64,000 nucleotides of DNA, taken from contig JAHWDD010000005.1 in the NCBI GenBank assembly GCA_023897205.1, positions 3,348,001-3,412,000 on the forward strand, given 5' to 3'. The translations under genes were made by a program, and so were the position numbers. Positions 45,789-58,900 of the stretch are shown here, piece after piece. Position 1 is the first letter of the stretch, and every line of letters starts with the position of its first letter. Source of the stretch: Exophiala sp. HKRS030 (Eukaryota; Ascomycota; Eurotiomycetes; Chaetothyriales; Herpotrichiellaceae). Under the pieces are notes generated by a model. That model was not told the origin of the DNA, did not search any database, and saw only the letters and a list, made by a program, of their open reading frames with translations.

Positions 45789-48700
45789 TTATGAAGTCAC
45801 ATTCACCAGTTTTGAAGAAGTCGCAACTTTCAGCGCTAGAGCCGCGATACTCGAACCACTAAGGACATCAAAAAGCGTGATGTCCGCCTTGGCCTTTTGC
45901 AGAATCCACGTCCGAATTTCGACTGCCATAAGTGAGTCCACCCCATAAGAATGCAGAGGTTTGTTCGAATCAATGTTCGCCGCCGAAGTCTGTAGACCCT
46001 TTGCCAATAACTCACATAAGGCTGCTGTGATCAAGGTTGCTGCCTCGCCTTGCGTTTTGCACTGGCCGAGTTCAGTCGCCAGGCTTTTCTCGGAGCCACC
46101 TGGCCCATCTTCTCCTCCCAAGTCGTGAATAGCTTGCTCAAGGCCCATCTTCTTCAGCAACGAGAATCGTGGATCGTCGTAGTAGAAGGGTGCATCAAGA
46201 CCTTGCCGGTAGAGAATCCCGCCACTAGGCAACCCGGTTACCAGCTGAGGAGGGACGATCGTATCGCCGTAGGATCCCACCATGGCGGCTTTCATAATCT
46301 CGTGGAAGTCCTTCTCATTGAGGCCAACAGCCTCTGACTTGCGGAGATTGGTGAAGCCGCCTCTTTCTGCGATCAAGCCGATATCCAGCATCAGACCCAG
46401 GTCGACAGCGACGGCCGCTAAGCCTTCTTCGCGACGGTATTTTGCAAGTGTATCTTGGAATGTATTTCCTGTAGCATAGCTGGCTTGACTGCGATTGCCA
46501 ACCACGCCCGCAATTGAGCTTAGCATAACGAAGAAGTCCATATCTTTTGGCAACAATTTGTGAAGAAGCCATGAGCCTTGTACCTTGGGCCTGATAGCCT
46601 CCTGCCACAGACCGTGCGTCATGTTGTCGTAAACTGCATCGTTCAAAACTGCAGCACTCTGTATCACCCCCTTGATTGGGGGTAGCTGCTCAGAACATCT
46701 CTTTAACAGGCTCGTCATCGCACTTTCATCAGAGATGTCGCACGCGTGGACATTTGCCGATACGCCTAAAGTTGTGAGTTCCTCGACCAGGTTTTGAGCA
46801 TTTGCAGATCGCAATCCCGAACGAGAAATGAAGACCAAATGCCGAGCACCATGGGCAGCCAAGAGGCGGGCCAAACTACGACCAAGACCCCCAGCCCTCC
46901 AGTCAGGATGTAAGTCGCATCATTGCGAAGTTTGAGAGGATTTTTCACGCTGGGGCTGATGGGGACACGATTCCGTGAGTCGAACGTGACAATCGCCTCG
47001 CCTTGGCTGCCCTGAGCATTGATGTGTTGGAATGCATCCGATATATCGTCAGCAGGGAATACTCTGGCGAAAGACACGGGGCTGAGCTTGCAGGTCTTCA
47101 GGAACGACGAAAGTTCTTTCAATGCATCTGAGACTTCCAAAGGATTGTCTTCGAGGACCTTTTCCAGGTTGATTTGTGAAAATGTGCAACCTTTTTGAAA
47201 TGGTTCCATTTCAAGCGAGCCGGTCAAAGCAGCGCCACCTAGTTTGACCAGAGATCCAGAGGATGACAAACACTTCCATAACTGTGCTAGGATATAGGCA
47301 TTGCTGGAAGTAATGATTATCGAATCATATCCTTCACCACCAGTTGATGTAAGGACTGCCAAGGGGAGGGCGGGGTCCTGATCGTGGAAAATAGCGCTCT
47401 CCTGAACGCCCAAGGTTTGTACAAGTTTGGCTTCCCCCTCAGTCTTTACCGTTACATGCACAACTGCATTGAGGGCCTGAGCAATCTGAATAGCAGCGAT
47501 TCCAATGCCAGATGAAGCATCTTGGATGAGAACTCGTTGGCCTTCCTTTATCTTGGCGACACGCACCAAGCCTTGATGTGCCGACGAGAATGTGATTGCC
47601 AACATTGAGCTTACCTGAAGAAGTTCTTGATCAGGGATGCTATGACACAATGCCTCGGGAAGTCTATATCTCGTGCAGTATGGCCCAATTGAGCATCCAT
47701 AAACAGTGTCTCCCGCATGAAGGCTGCATCCTGGCCCTACGGCAGTCACAATCCCACTGAATTGCTTTGCTGAGGCTTCAGAACCACTGCTAGCGCTTGA
47801 TAATCAGTCAGCCTAGACGTTTGACCGTGATTGGAATGCAATAGTGTCATACCTAAGAAAGAGTGATTTGACATCGACCTCAACTTCTCCAGCCGAAAGT
47901 TGTGAAACGCCCCCTGTGCTGATGGCTAGGTGTGCTGGACTCTTTGATGTACTTGGCACAATCTTCAACGCATCGGATAATGCACCTAATGTTGCAGTCT
48001 CGGTGGTTGAAAGGGTGTCTTCCGTTAATTGAGTGACCTTTTGATTTGGTATGAGACGACTGATGCAGATTTCATCATCAATCAAAGAAAATTCTCGATC
48101 GATATTAGCCGTAGTGACTACCTTGGCAACCGAGTCTGCGATTGTGTTGAGCTTGCTTCCGATATTTTGTGCACCAGTCCAGAGGTAGCGGAGGTTGAGA
48201 TTGGGGTTTTCATTCTTCAATACTCTGAGGTAGCCAACAGCCGCACCAACAGCGGGATCACTGCCTGCACAGACCCATGTAAGCGAGCCGCTACGCAACA
48301 CAACATTTTTCAATAAATCGAAATCTGACTCGGCTATACCAGCTAGGAACGAATCTTCCAGCTCAAGTAGGGAGATTATTGGTTTGCCAATCAGCTTCGA
48401 CGGCTGCGGAGGCCAAGAGACTTTCTTGACTTGGATATCCTTCTTCAGAAGGCATTGCCCAATTTCCTCGGATAGTGCTAGTGCCTCGGAACTCTGGTTG
48501 GATGTTGTAAGGATGTAAATTGGACCTAGGGCATCTGCAGTATCTGCTTCGTAAGACTTGACTGCTGTTGAGATAGTCACCGGTGACACGTCCAGGACTT
48601 CCGTCGTTGGTGGAGAAGCTCCAATCAACGTAAGATCTGTCTGTGCAATTGCTTTGTTCCAACTGTGAATTCGTAAGCGAGGAATTTTAATGGTCAATGA

Positions 48701-51700
48701 CCAAGACACATACCTTACTAGTTCGTCCTTGGTTGTCTTGAAGGCTAGGGAAACGCCTCCAAACGTCAGAAGTCGCTCAATGTCATTTGCCAGTCGTGTA
48801 TCACGGCTGAATCCGACGAATTCTGGAGCAGCTAGAATAACATCGAAAGAATTGGGTACCAGGTCTTGTACGTCAAGACCAACGCTTTCGTCGATACGGA
48901 CAAACGAAACTTTAGACTTATACTCCTGCAACGAATGCTGTGCACCTCGAATACTGCCGCTGTCAGCATTCGCAACCACGAGTCTCGAGAACCTTGATAT
49001 CTCATGATCTCCCGAGAGAATTGAAATGGTTGTCTTAGCCAGCGTAGCATCTCCACCAAGTATAAGAATCGAAAGATCAGGTTTCTTATGGCCTGAGGCA
49101 TCAAGAATCTTACTGTGGTCAGTGAATGTAAAAATTTGTGTGTGTGAGAGAGAATACCTTATGAAGTGGAGAATTTCCTGTCCAACTTAACCCTCTCAAC
49201 AGGTGAAGATCTGGCTTCCATTCGAATGTCCCGAGAGGCGCCTTGAGAAGTTCTGCAGAATGATTCGCCGAGCTTCGAGGCAATTCTCGACATCGTATTC
49301 CCTTTATTTGCACTTTGGGCTCGTTCCAATCATTGTCCGAGTAGAATATATCTGCCAGAATCTCACGGGCAGTTTCTCTCTTTGCAGTACAAAATCCTCG
49401 AAATTCCGAGCCTGCACCAGATGGTAGTGAAGATGATACGGTAAGACTCTCGAATGAGATAGGAACGGCCGCTGTCTCGAAATTGAGCTCTCCATCTCGA
49501 CCCAAAGCCGCAAAAAGAGAGTGGAAGATGATGTCAAGAGTGGTTGGATGTATCAAATGCTCGCTCTCGACGCCTTCTGGCATGGTAGCCCGGGTATCAG
49601 GAATGGAAACAACGCATGCCGCCCGGTAGTCTCCTGTTGAAATCTCGGTAAGTCCTTGGAATGTCGGGCCATATTCAAGACCAGCTTGCTGTGTTGTTTC
49701 ATAGAACACCCTGGGACTGATCTGGTGTTGACAGGTCATGAATGAAGATCTATAGGCTTGTTCGGATAGCATGTTCGTGTGGGTCTTGTTTCCAAGCCAG
49801 GCATCAGCATCCGTGCTCTTATAGATTATGGTGATGAGTCCGGAACCGTTTTCCTCGGGCGCCTGATCCTCGAGACTACTGAAGACGGTAAACCGCCACC
49901 ACATGCTGTCATCCTTACTTGCGGACTTCTCTCGCCGCAATTGAAGAATTGTTTCGATGCCGACTTGATCGTCCGGAACCACAATCGCTTTACCAATATT
50001 TACCTCTTTCAACTGAATGGCATCGATTTTTCGTTCCTGGTTTGCAATCTGCCGCATGGCCTCGATAGGCATCGCCAGAATTCCTGCAGCTGGATACAAA
50101 ACTGCAGAATGCACCACATGATCTCGCAGCCAAGGCTTCTCTGACGTCCGAAGGTGATTCCGCCATGATGGTTCTAGCTCATTGTGACCTAGAGTCAGAG
50201 TTCCTAGCAAATCGTGGTATGGGAATTTGCGATTGCGATAATTTCTTGATATCCTTGGCTCAGACCAGTATTTGAGTGAATGGTTCCACGGGTAGGGTGG
50301 CAGATCGATCATAGGCTGAGATCTCGTTTGCAGCTGGTTTACAGCACAAAGAGAGACTGGCACACCTTGAGCATAAAGCAGGCCGGCGGCTCTGAGTGCT
50401 GTATTTGTGGCGTCTTCTCCGCGGACAACCACCGGTGTGTAGTTGACATCTTTGATGTCCTCGCCCTGCAGAATTTGTCGTAGTGGTCCTTTCAGCGCCG
50501 CATGAGGTCCTAACTCAATTGCAGAGTTGAATAGTGCAGCAGCGGTCTTCGCGCGCCGACGCTTGGTAGCGCTGCTCGTGAAAAGTGTCTTGACAGCGTC
50601 CGAAAACAACACTGGGCTCACCAGGTTTTTCACCCAGTATTCCGGACCGAGCTCCGAGCTCGACTGCACAAGCCGGCCTGTCACACTGGAAGCCATCACA
50701 ACTCCAGTCGTACCTGATAGAGGGTTCATATTTGATATTTTCTGAAGATAATGCACAGCGATGCGCTGCATGTGATGAGAATGATAGGCGTTCTCAACCT
50801 TAAGTTTGCGACAAAACACGGAAGCCGTTTTGAATCGAAGTTCGAGCTCATCAATGGCCGCTTCATCACCAGAAATGGTGACGGATGATGGTGAGTTGAC
50901 ACACGCAATGACGACTTTGCCTTGAGTTGTAGAGGAGACATATGGAAGCGCGTCTTCTTTAGACAAGCCCACCGCTGCCATCGATCCCTTCAACTCAGGT
51001 GCTTGATTGACCAATTCTGAACAGATTTTGCCTCGCCAAAAGGATATTGACCATGCATCTTCTCGGCTGATAGCACCGTACGCATATGCAGCACCTATCT
51101 CACCACTTGAATGGCCTACAACACCATCCGGTTTGATACCCCAAGACACAAGAAGGTCTACCAATGCCACTTGGAGGATTGTGCAAAGAGGTTGGCTGAA
51201 TTTGGCAAGCTGTATCTTGCTTTCTGAATGATGACGTCCAAGTTCTTCCAAAACCGACCACTCAGAACCGACTTCGGACTTCAAATATTGTTCGGCCTCA
51301 GCTAGACTGTCTCTGAAAACGGGAAATCGGACGAGTTCCAGGCCCATGGCAGCCCACTGGGCACCCTGGCCAGTGAAGATAAAGGCTATTTTAGACCTTG
51401 TCGGCCCAGAGCGAGTGGTTGAAATGCTTGAGCTGGATAATTGGTGTTTTAACTCTTCCACAGTCGATGCAACAACATATGCTTTCCAGTCGAAACGTGT
51501 ACGTCGCTCGGAGAGAGTGTAGCAAAGTCGATCCAGGTAATGGGCCTCCGACTCACGGCTTTTCCCTTCGGTGGTAGGTTCAATCGATGCTAAATAGTCT
51601 AGAAACTGGTTCTGAAGTCTTCCCAAGGCTGGCTCGTCATGTGCACTAACGACAAAAAGCCGTGGTCGCTGGAAGTCAGTGTTCGGGGATGCCAGTTCCG

Positions 51701-53107
51701 TCCGCGATGGATCCCATCCAATTGACTGAAGGTATTCAGCTGCACTGTCAAGAATTGCATGTGCATTCGTACCCCCGTAGCCGAAAGAGTTGACACTTGC
51801 ACGCCGAAGAAGCTCCGCAGGCCAAGGAGACACTGAGGTCGGTACCGTGATATTCCATTTGTCGAAAGGTATTCGTCGGTTGGGACGATCAAAGTGAATG
51901 TTGGGAAGGATTGTGCCAGACTCGAGCATAAGAATACACTTGATAACCCCCGCGAGGCCGGCCGCGCCTTCAAGATGGCCGATGTTAGATTTGACAGAGC
52001 CGACGAGGAGTGGCTTCTTGGTTTTGCTGCGAACTGCGCCCAACGTCCTCGCGACAGCGCCAAGTTCTAGTGGATCACCAACTGCTGTACCCGTTCCATG
52101 AGCTTCGAAGTATGCCGTTTGTGCAAGATCAAGGCCCGCCGATCGGTATGTTGAAATTATCAAGTCTGCTTGTGCATCACTATTTGGCACCGTAATGCCG
52201 GTGGTGTGTCCATCTTGATTGACCCCTGTGCCTCGAATGACGGCTCTGATCGAATCACCATCCCGAAGTGCGTCAGTGAGAGGTTTCAGTATGATAGTCG
52301 CGATGCCCTCCCCACGGCCGTAGCCGGTTGTTCCGTCCGCGAACGACCTTGAGAGTCCCTCTTTGGACAACATATGAAGGTTTGAGAGAAATATTGCCAA
52401 ATCAGGAGAAAGAATCAAGTTTGCACCACTGACAATGGCAAGCTTGGATTCCCCGCTTCTGAGCCCTTGCACAGCTAGATGTAGACCAACCAGGCTGGAA
52501 GAACAGGCAGTATCGAGTGTGAGACTTGGGCCGCGAAGATCGTAAAACCACGAAACACGGTTTGACAGTAGCGAGAATCCAGTTCCGGTACCCGCGTACA
52601 TTGGCGCGGTCTCAGAGTCTTTAATCTGTTGTTCGTGCCAATCACGTGTAAAACAGCCAACATAGCAGCTAGTATCACTACCTGTGAGGTCCTGTATGGG
52701 GAGGCCGGCATTTTCTAGAGCTTCGTAAGTCACCTCCAACAGCATTCTAGCTGTAGGATCCATGGCTTTCGCCTCCTGTGCTGTAATGTTGAAGAAGGGC
52801 GCATCGAAACTTGAGACATCTTCGGCAAGAAAATGGCCGCCTCGACACCGCAATGTTCCCTGTTTGTCCCCAGGATGGTAGAACGCATCGCGGTTGAAGC
52901 GTGACTTTGGAACCTCGCTATATGCGGCTAAGAAATATGTCAATACATTTAACAACGTTCTTTGTGAAGTAGTAGTGACGAACATTGTCTGTTGTGAAGC
53001 AAATTCCAGAATTTCGTAGAATTCGATGCTCCGCCAGGAAACCGACATGAAAGGCCAATTACAGCCACATCAGAAGACGTGGAATAGGTGTGAGGCATGG
53101 ACCCCAT
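45789..53107 (-). CDS. Highly reducing type I polyketide synthase (KS-AT-DH-degenerate MT-ER-KR-ACP)
   Basis: Iterative fungal PKS, about 2,365 residues. Exons are 53107-52984, 52927-49158, 49108-48714, 48662-47853 and 47786-45789. The first splice joins CRFPGGASNSTKFWNLL to AYSEVPKSRFN, fixing the 5' end. KS has DTACSSSL, EAHGTGT and SNIGHLEG. AT has GHSSGE. DH has DHVVHSAVLYPAAG and HPTTLD. ER has VLIQDASSGIGIAAIQ. KR has LSSIAGVVGNRSQASYATGN. ACP has GVDSLMAVE. Between DH and ER the methyltransferase region is short and its SAM motif is eroded (LILGGDATL in place of ExGxGTGG), so C-methylation is unlikely. There is no thioesterase, reductase or condensation domain. The KR glycine motif is split by a frame break in CCCCC at 46888-46892; one extra base restores GGLGGLGRSLARLLAAHG. 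The product is probably a reduced linear acyl chain. Confidence 0.9.
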
Positions 53108-54042
53108 AACTAAAATTTCGAGGAACTACCTCCAATGCAATATAGCTGGTCAGTATCAAGACTGGGAGGATGGAATGTCGATCATCATCCTTGAATTCAA
53201 AGAATTGAGCCTTGTCAGCATCGCGAGAGTGTTGGCGCACTTTATAGCTGTTGTTCCTAGCCTCACGCAGATGATACTTCGACACCCTTCCCACTCCTGA
53301 GATTCCTCGGACACCAACAACGTAGTGGAAATATGTCCAGGGCGGCTCCAGGTTGAGCTCCCTGACATGTTAACTATCATAGGATGGGATACAGCCTCAT
53401 TCTCAAGCCAGAGCGGCATGAGCATGTGGGGAGCCATTTTGAGTACTGATAAGCAACAACGTCTACTAGTTCGACATTTGGTGTCAAAGTAACGGCTCCT
53501 CCGTTCAGGGGCCAAGGAAATGTACGTAGGAACTTCAAGAGTTTAAGAGGCTGACGTACGAAACTGGGGATATTATGACCACGTGACAAGGAACGCTGTC
53601 CAGCTGGCAACGCTATAATACATTGGAACATGGACTCACATTAGTGCCTACATTAGTGCGGTCTTCTGCATTTCCTTGATCCGCCTATCACTCGCCTAAT
53701 CTAGGAGCTGATAGTTGTTAGTATTCGCACGTTGTACCAATCATTGCAAGTCGGGCATGTGAGCCAGCCACATTGCAACAGGGACGTCCGCTACTGGAAT
53801 ATGCAAGATGGATTGGGATGCACCCTGGATGAGTGGAACATACCCGAACAATATCAACATCTCCGTCTTCATGATGCATCGGACCTCATATTTCGATATT
53901 GTAACTTTGCAAAGCAAGTTGTGGCATTCCCGACCAGTTATTGCGTCGACCTTCTATCATCACCCCAAAGAGAATCCTGAGTTGAGTCGAACACAGATCA
54001 ACATCAAATCGTTGCAAGGGACATTATCTACCACATACAACC
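53108..54042. promoter_or_regulatory. Divergent promoter between PKS and FSH1-type hydrolase
   Basis: 935 bp separating two divergent starts, with a CACGTG motif at 53580-53585 (ACCACGTGAC). The shared promoter supports co-expression of the PKS and the hydrolase. No gene is supported here; minus-strand frames upstream of the PKS start do not splice sensibly to it. Confidence 0.6.
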
Positions 54043-55140
54043 ATGCGTTTTCTTTGTCTTCATGGCCGTGGGACGAATTCGGACATTTTTGAGGCCCAAC
54101 TAAGTAAGTGCTTGCGGCTTGAAGATTCCCAGTTTGTGAATTGGACAAGAATGTTATGTCGCGGTATTGCTGTGATGGCCATCTGCTCATCCCCTGGAAT
54201 TTGCAGGTCCACTCGTCTCCAGACTTGGTGCTGAGCATTCATTCGACTTTGTTGACGCGCCGTTCGAATGCTCTGCAGCTCCCGGGATATCGAGTCTATA
54301 TCCAGGCCCCTATCTTGCATGGCTATCTCGATACGAACCCGAGTACGTGGCAGAAGCACATACATTCCTCCGATCAGTCATCGAGGAGGACGGCCCTTAT
54401 GATGGAATCATCGGATTTTCCCAGGGGCGTCGCTAGCAGCAAGTTTGTTGCTATGTTATGAGCATCAACGTGCAGAAGTTACGGATAGGTCTGAAGTCGA
54501 AACCCCATTCAAGGTGGCCATATTCTTCAACAGTGTCATGCTATTTTCGCCATCCGCGGAAATTGGTAGTGATATCACGGCTCAGATTCGACAGCAAGAG
54601 GAGAAATACATGGGCTTCTTGACAGGAGACACTCAAACACAAGGAATATCTACTGCGTCGTCATCTAGATCAGAGACTCGCTCTTCTTCACCAGTTCCTG
54701 AAACCGCTACTGCTGTCGCTGACACGGCTGGAAGTTCTGAGATAAAATGGAGAATGCCGCAGTGGAGTAGTTCGACTACATCATTAACCTCATTCTCATC
54801 AGATTCGTCCTCGTCAGAAGAGCCTAGTCGAGAGGTCAAGATTGCCCGGAAAATGTCTGTCGCAACCGAGTCAATTCGACTTCTAAAAACGCCAACTGTT
54901 TTCGGATTTCCTCCCGTCACATTCAATCACCGCATCTCAATACCGACAATGCATGTCATTGGGCAGGACGACGATTTTGCAGAACATTCTAGGACTTTGG
55001 TAGATTTGTGTCTTGAAGAGAAAGCTGAGGTCTTGGTCGTGGATGGGGGTCATGATCTCCCACGCTCGAAATTAGCACTACAACGTTGTGCACAGCTGTT
55101 TGACATGGTGACAATGATGGGCTCGCTTAACACTTTTTAG
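54043..55140 (+). CDS. FSH1/LovG-like serine hydrolase (probable PKS releasing enzyme)
   Basis: Two exons, 54043-54103 and 54207-55140, intron 103 nt, about 331 residues after one base correction. The N-terminus MRFLCLHGRGTNSDIFEAQL is the hallmark of the FSH1 (DUF341-type) alpha/beta hydrolases, which include LovG, the enzyme that releases the chain from the lovastatin PKS LovB. The nucleophile elbow GFSQG carries the catalytic Ser; the Asp lies in IGQDDDF and the His in GGHDLPRS. The frame breaks inside the elbow: GGGG at 54424-54427 needs one more G to continue as ASLAASLLL. A Ser/Thr-rich insertion of about 100 residues (about 205-275) splits the fold and is unusual for this family. It is divergent from a PKS lacking any release domain, so it is the best candidate to hydrolyse the product thioester. 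Confidence 0.83.
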
Positions 55141-55994
55141 GCGAGTGCAGAGCTGCTTCTCAATGATCCCTAGGCACGGTAGCGGTTTCTTGGAAGTGTA
55201 CCTCGGGAGGGGCGTTTAATAATTCCTTCGATAGAAGTAGATCAACTGGCAGCATTTAACCAAAGACGTATGAGTACGCGATATTCGGAAATCTGCAGCA
55301 GAAGCGAGTGAACTTAGAGTCGCAGAGGCGGGGCAAGCAGGCCCTTGCGGATACTCATTGTTGGGCTCCCAGGCCATTCCATACTGGGTTTACGACATGC
55401 TCTTTGTTGCTGTCACTCAATCAGGTCAACACACGTTGCCTAGTTTAACGACATTGCATTGACGGTAATTGATTTGCTGCATTCACGAGAGCGGATCTTC
55501 CAGAAGTACGTAAATCCAAGGCTATAATTTCAGCAGCTAACACGCATTTTACGAATGATCGTCGTTCGCGAGAGTTCGCTTAGACCGAGTCCTAGTTGGA
55601 AACTTAGGCATGCCCCAATGCAACTGTTCGCGAATCGCTCACGATGGAAGCCCAGACAAGAAAACCGCATCGCTTTGTCCGAACTTATCGTCGTTGCTCA
55701 ATGTCAGCTGTGCATCCGCTATTCGATCAAGTGCGCAATCACATTAGGTCAAAGACTTCAGGTGAGCAGTAGATTATCTGCACCAAAGGAGCATTCGCAA
55801 GCAGTCTATAGCAGAGTGAACATAGCTGCGATGTCATTAAGAGAACCTTTGTTCTCATTCCAGGAAATCTAGTAAGTCCATATCATACCCTGAATCTTTG
55901 ACCAAGTTGTGAGGTATCGAAAATTGGTATTTGATTCTTTTTTTATTGATATTGCCGTGAAACCTCCGCCTTCGTCCTTAGAACACCTCCCAAC
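55141..55994. other. Intergenic region between hydrolase and reductase genes
   Basis: 855 bp between two plus-strand genes; contains the terminator of the first and promoter of the second. No gene or clear motif was seen. Confidence 0.45.
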
Positions 55995-58900
55995 ATGGGC
56001 ATACGGCAACTACTTCCAACTGTCCTCGACCATCGAGCCCAGAATCATCCCCAAGAGGTGTTTGCTAAAATTCCTGTGTCCCCAACGACATACTCCCAAG
56101 GCTTCCGCTTAGTCACCTACATCGAACTTGTTAGAGCAATCGACCGTCTGGCATGGCTGCTCGAGGAGAAATTTGGCAAAACGAACGATTTCCCTACTAT
56201 AGCCTACATTGGACCAAGTGACCTGCGATATTCGATCGTTGTGGTCGCTGCCATTAAAGCAGGCTATAAAGTGAGTCAGAAGATGATGTGATGTCTCAAC
56301 AGAAGTTCGATTCCACATCGCCCAATCCTCCCTCGAGAATCCACACGTTTATCTAACATGATAGTAGACATTTCTTCCTTCACCTAGAAACAGTAAAACC
56401 GCTCATATCGCCCTTTTAAAACGTTTGAATTGCACTAGATTAGTAGTGACGACCCCGAGGCTCCATGCGTGCCACAAATCGTCGAGAGCTATGCGGTCGA
56501 AAAACTTGTCATTCCCTCATTGGGAGACTTGCTCAATTCCACGAATGATCTGGTTCAACCCAGATACCCCTATACCAAGACCTGCGACGAGGCCAAAGAC
56601 GACCCTGTCTTCATACTGCATACGTCTGGATCTACAGGTAAGCACAGATTCTACTTGATCCATCCTCACTGCTGATTCTCTTTCCACGGTCATATACTTA
56701 TGGGAGTATTGGAATAGGCATTCCCAAACCTTTGCACTATACCAACAGTTTTGTGTCTGCAATCGCCACCAATACATCGCTAGAACCTCCTGAAGACTAT
56801 CACATGCTCGACAGATTTTTCCGAACAGGCAGTTTCTTCATGACTCTCCCTGGCTTCCACGTCGCGGGAATCGGGTTCTCCCTCATTGTGCCGTCATTCC
56901 AACACAGCGTCCCTGTGTACCCACTTCCCACTGCACCGCCAACAACTGAAGGTCTCATCGAAGCCGCCTCTTTCACTGACATAGACTGGGCATTCGTCCC
57001 TCCAGTGGTGGTGGACCAACTAGCTCATAGCCCTGAGCTGCTGGACTCTCTGTCCTCTAAATTGAAGCATCTTTTCTACACTGGAGGCAATGTTCCCAAA
57101 GCATCAGGGGACATTGTGATGCAGAAGATGGGTCTGTATCAATGCTTAGGCTCTAGTGAATGTGCTACATTTCCGCTGATCCGTCCGTTATCTGATCAGA
57201 CATGTGCGGAGTGGAATTATGTGCAGATACATCCAGCTATCAAGCATGACTTTCGACATCGTTTTGACGATCTTCATGAGCTAGTGGTCATCAAAAGCAC
57301 CGACCACGAGATGCATCAGCCTGTATTTCAACACTTCCCTGGTACGACAGAATACGAAACTCGAGATCTTTTCTCCAGACACCCAACCAAGCCCGATCTC
57401 TGGACTCACCGGGGCCGGATAGACGATGTCATAGTCTTTCTCAATGGTGAAAAGACAAATCCGATCTCGTTTGAGCAAGAGGTAACCCGTCACCCAGAAG
57501 TCAGGGCTGCTCTGGTTGGAGGCGAGCAGCGATTCGAAGCATTTCTTCTAATCGAGCTGGTCAGCACGGAGCAGCTCTCAGACGTGGATAAAGCACAAAT
57601 TTTAGATCGGTTATGGCCCACCGTTGAACTGGCGAACAAGGTTGCCCCGGCACATGCTAGGGTTGCAAAGAACAAGATTCTGTTTGCCGATCCTGGCAAA
57701 CCGTTTCCACGAGCCGGGAAAGGCACAGTTCAACGCCGGGCAGCCATCGACTTATATGCTCAAGAGATCGAAGAAAACTTTCGACAGGAAGAACAGCTCG
57801 AGCTGAACTCCGAGTCTGTGCTCGCGAAAATCGATTTCACTGACCAAGATGCCGTCATCCAGCTCATCGTTGATAGTGTTAAAGCTGTCACGAACTGGAA
57901 TGAGGTGGAGCTCTCCACAGAATTCTTCGGTGCAGGAATGGATTCTCTCCAAGTCTTGCGGCTCACGCGTGAGCTCAAGGCAAAATTCGGTCTATCCAAC
58001 GTGGCTGTCAGGAACGTCTACGCCAATCCTAGTGTCGAGCTCCTGGCCAACGAAATCATGGCACTTGCTGTCAACAAGCAGTCTGTATCTGCTATTGATG
58101 ATAGCAAGAACCTGGAGCTTGTTCTAAGCCAATACACGCAAAAGATCGACAGACTTGCAGCAGAGGTCGTGGAACACACGCCCAAAGCAAATGGGACAAG
58201 CGAAAAGGATACACAAAGAGTCCCCAAGGTGGTGCTCCTAACCGGGTCAACAGGGACCTTGGGCTCATATCTGTTGCATGAGCTTCTCTCGGATCCCTCA
58301 ATATCCCATATACATTGTCTCGACAGGTCTCTGAACTCGATCGACCTGCAGTTGAGTCGGAGCGGCAAACTGGGCCTATCAACTTCGATCTCTTCTGAAC
58401 GCGTTTCGTTCCACAGAGTCGACCTTACTAAACCGAACTTTGGCCTGGACAAGTCAACATCCGACGTGTTAACCAACAACGCCACTCAAATCATCCATAA
58501 TGCCTGGCCAGTGGACTTCAACAAGACCCTGCATTCGTTCAGGCCCAATCTAGATGGAGTCCTCAATTTAGCTGTCTTCGCCGCAGAGGCAAAGCATTCC
58601 CCTTCCATTCTCTTCATTTCGTCCATCAGCTCCGTCATCAACTACCGCACGCACGGTAGTGTTCCAGAGCAAGTCATCACCGACTTGACAGCACCTGCGT
58701 CGATGGGCTATGGGCAATCGAAATACCTCGCCGAGCGCATCTTGGACCACGCAGCGCAAAAGCTACACATCAACACAGGTGCGGTACGTGTCGGTCAGAT
58801 CTGCGGCACCATGGACAATCCTCGTGGTTGGAGTCGGAACGAGTGGTACCCCAGTCTTGTACTAAGCTCGAGAAAGATCAATGTTCTTCCAGAATCGCTG

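Noticed and set aside
53108..53515. Minus-strand frame (MAPHMLMPLWLENEAVSHP...) as the PKS N-terminus
   Set aside because: It contains RPGHIST, slightly like a PKS opening, but the true KS start (VAVIGLSCRFPGG) is encoded at 53080-53040 with a clean ATG at 53107 and a splice into the KS.
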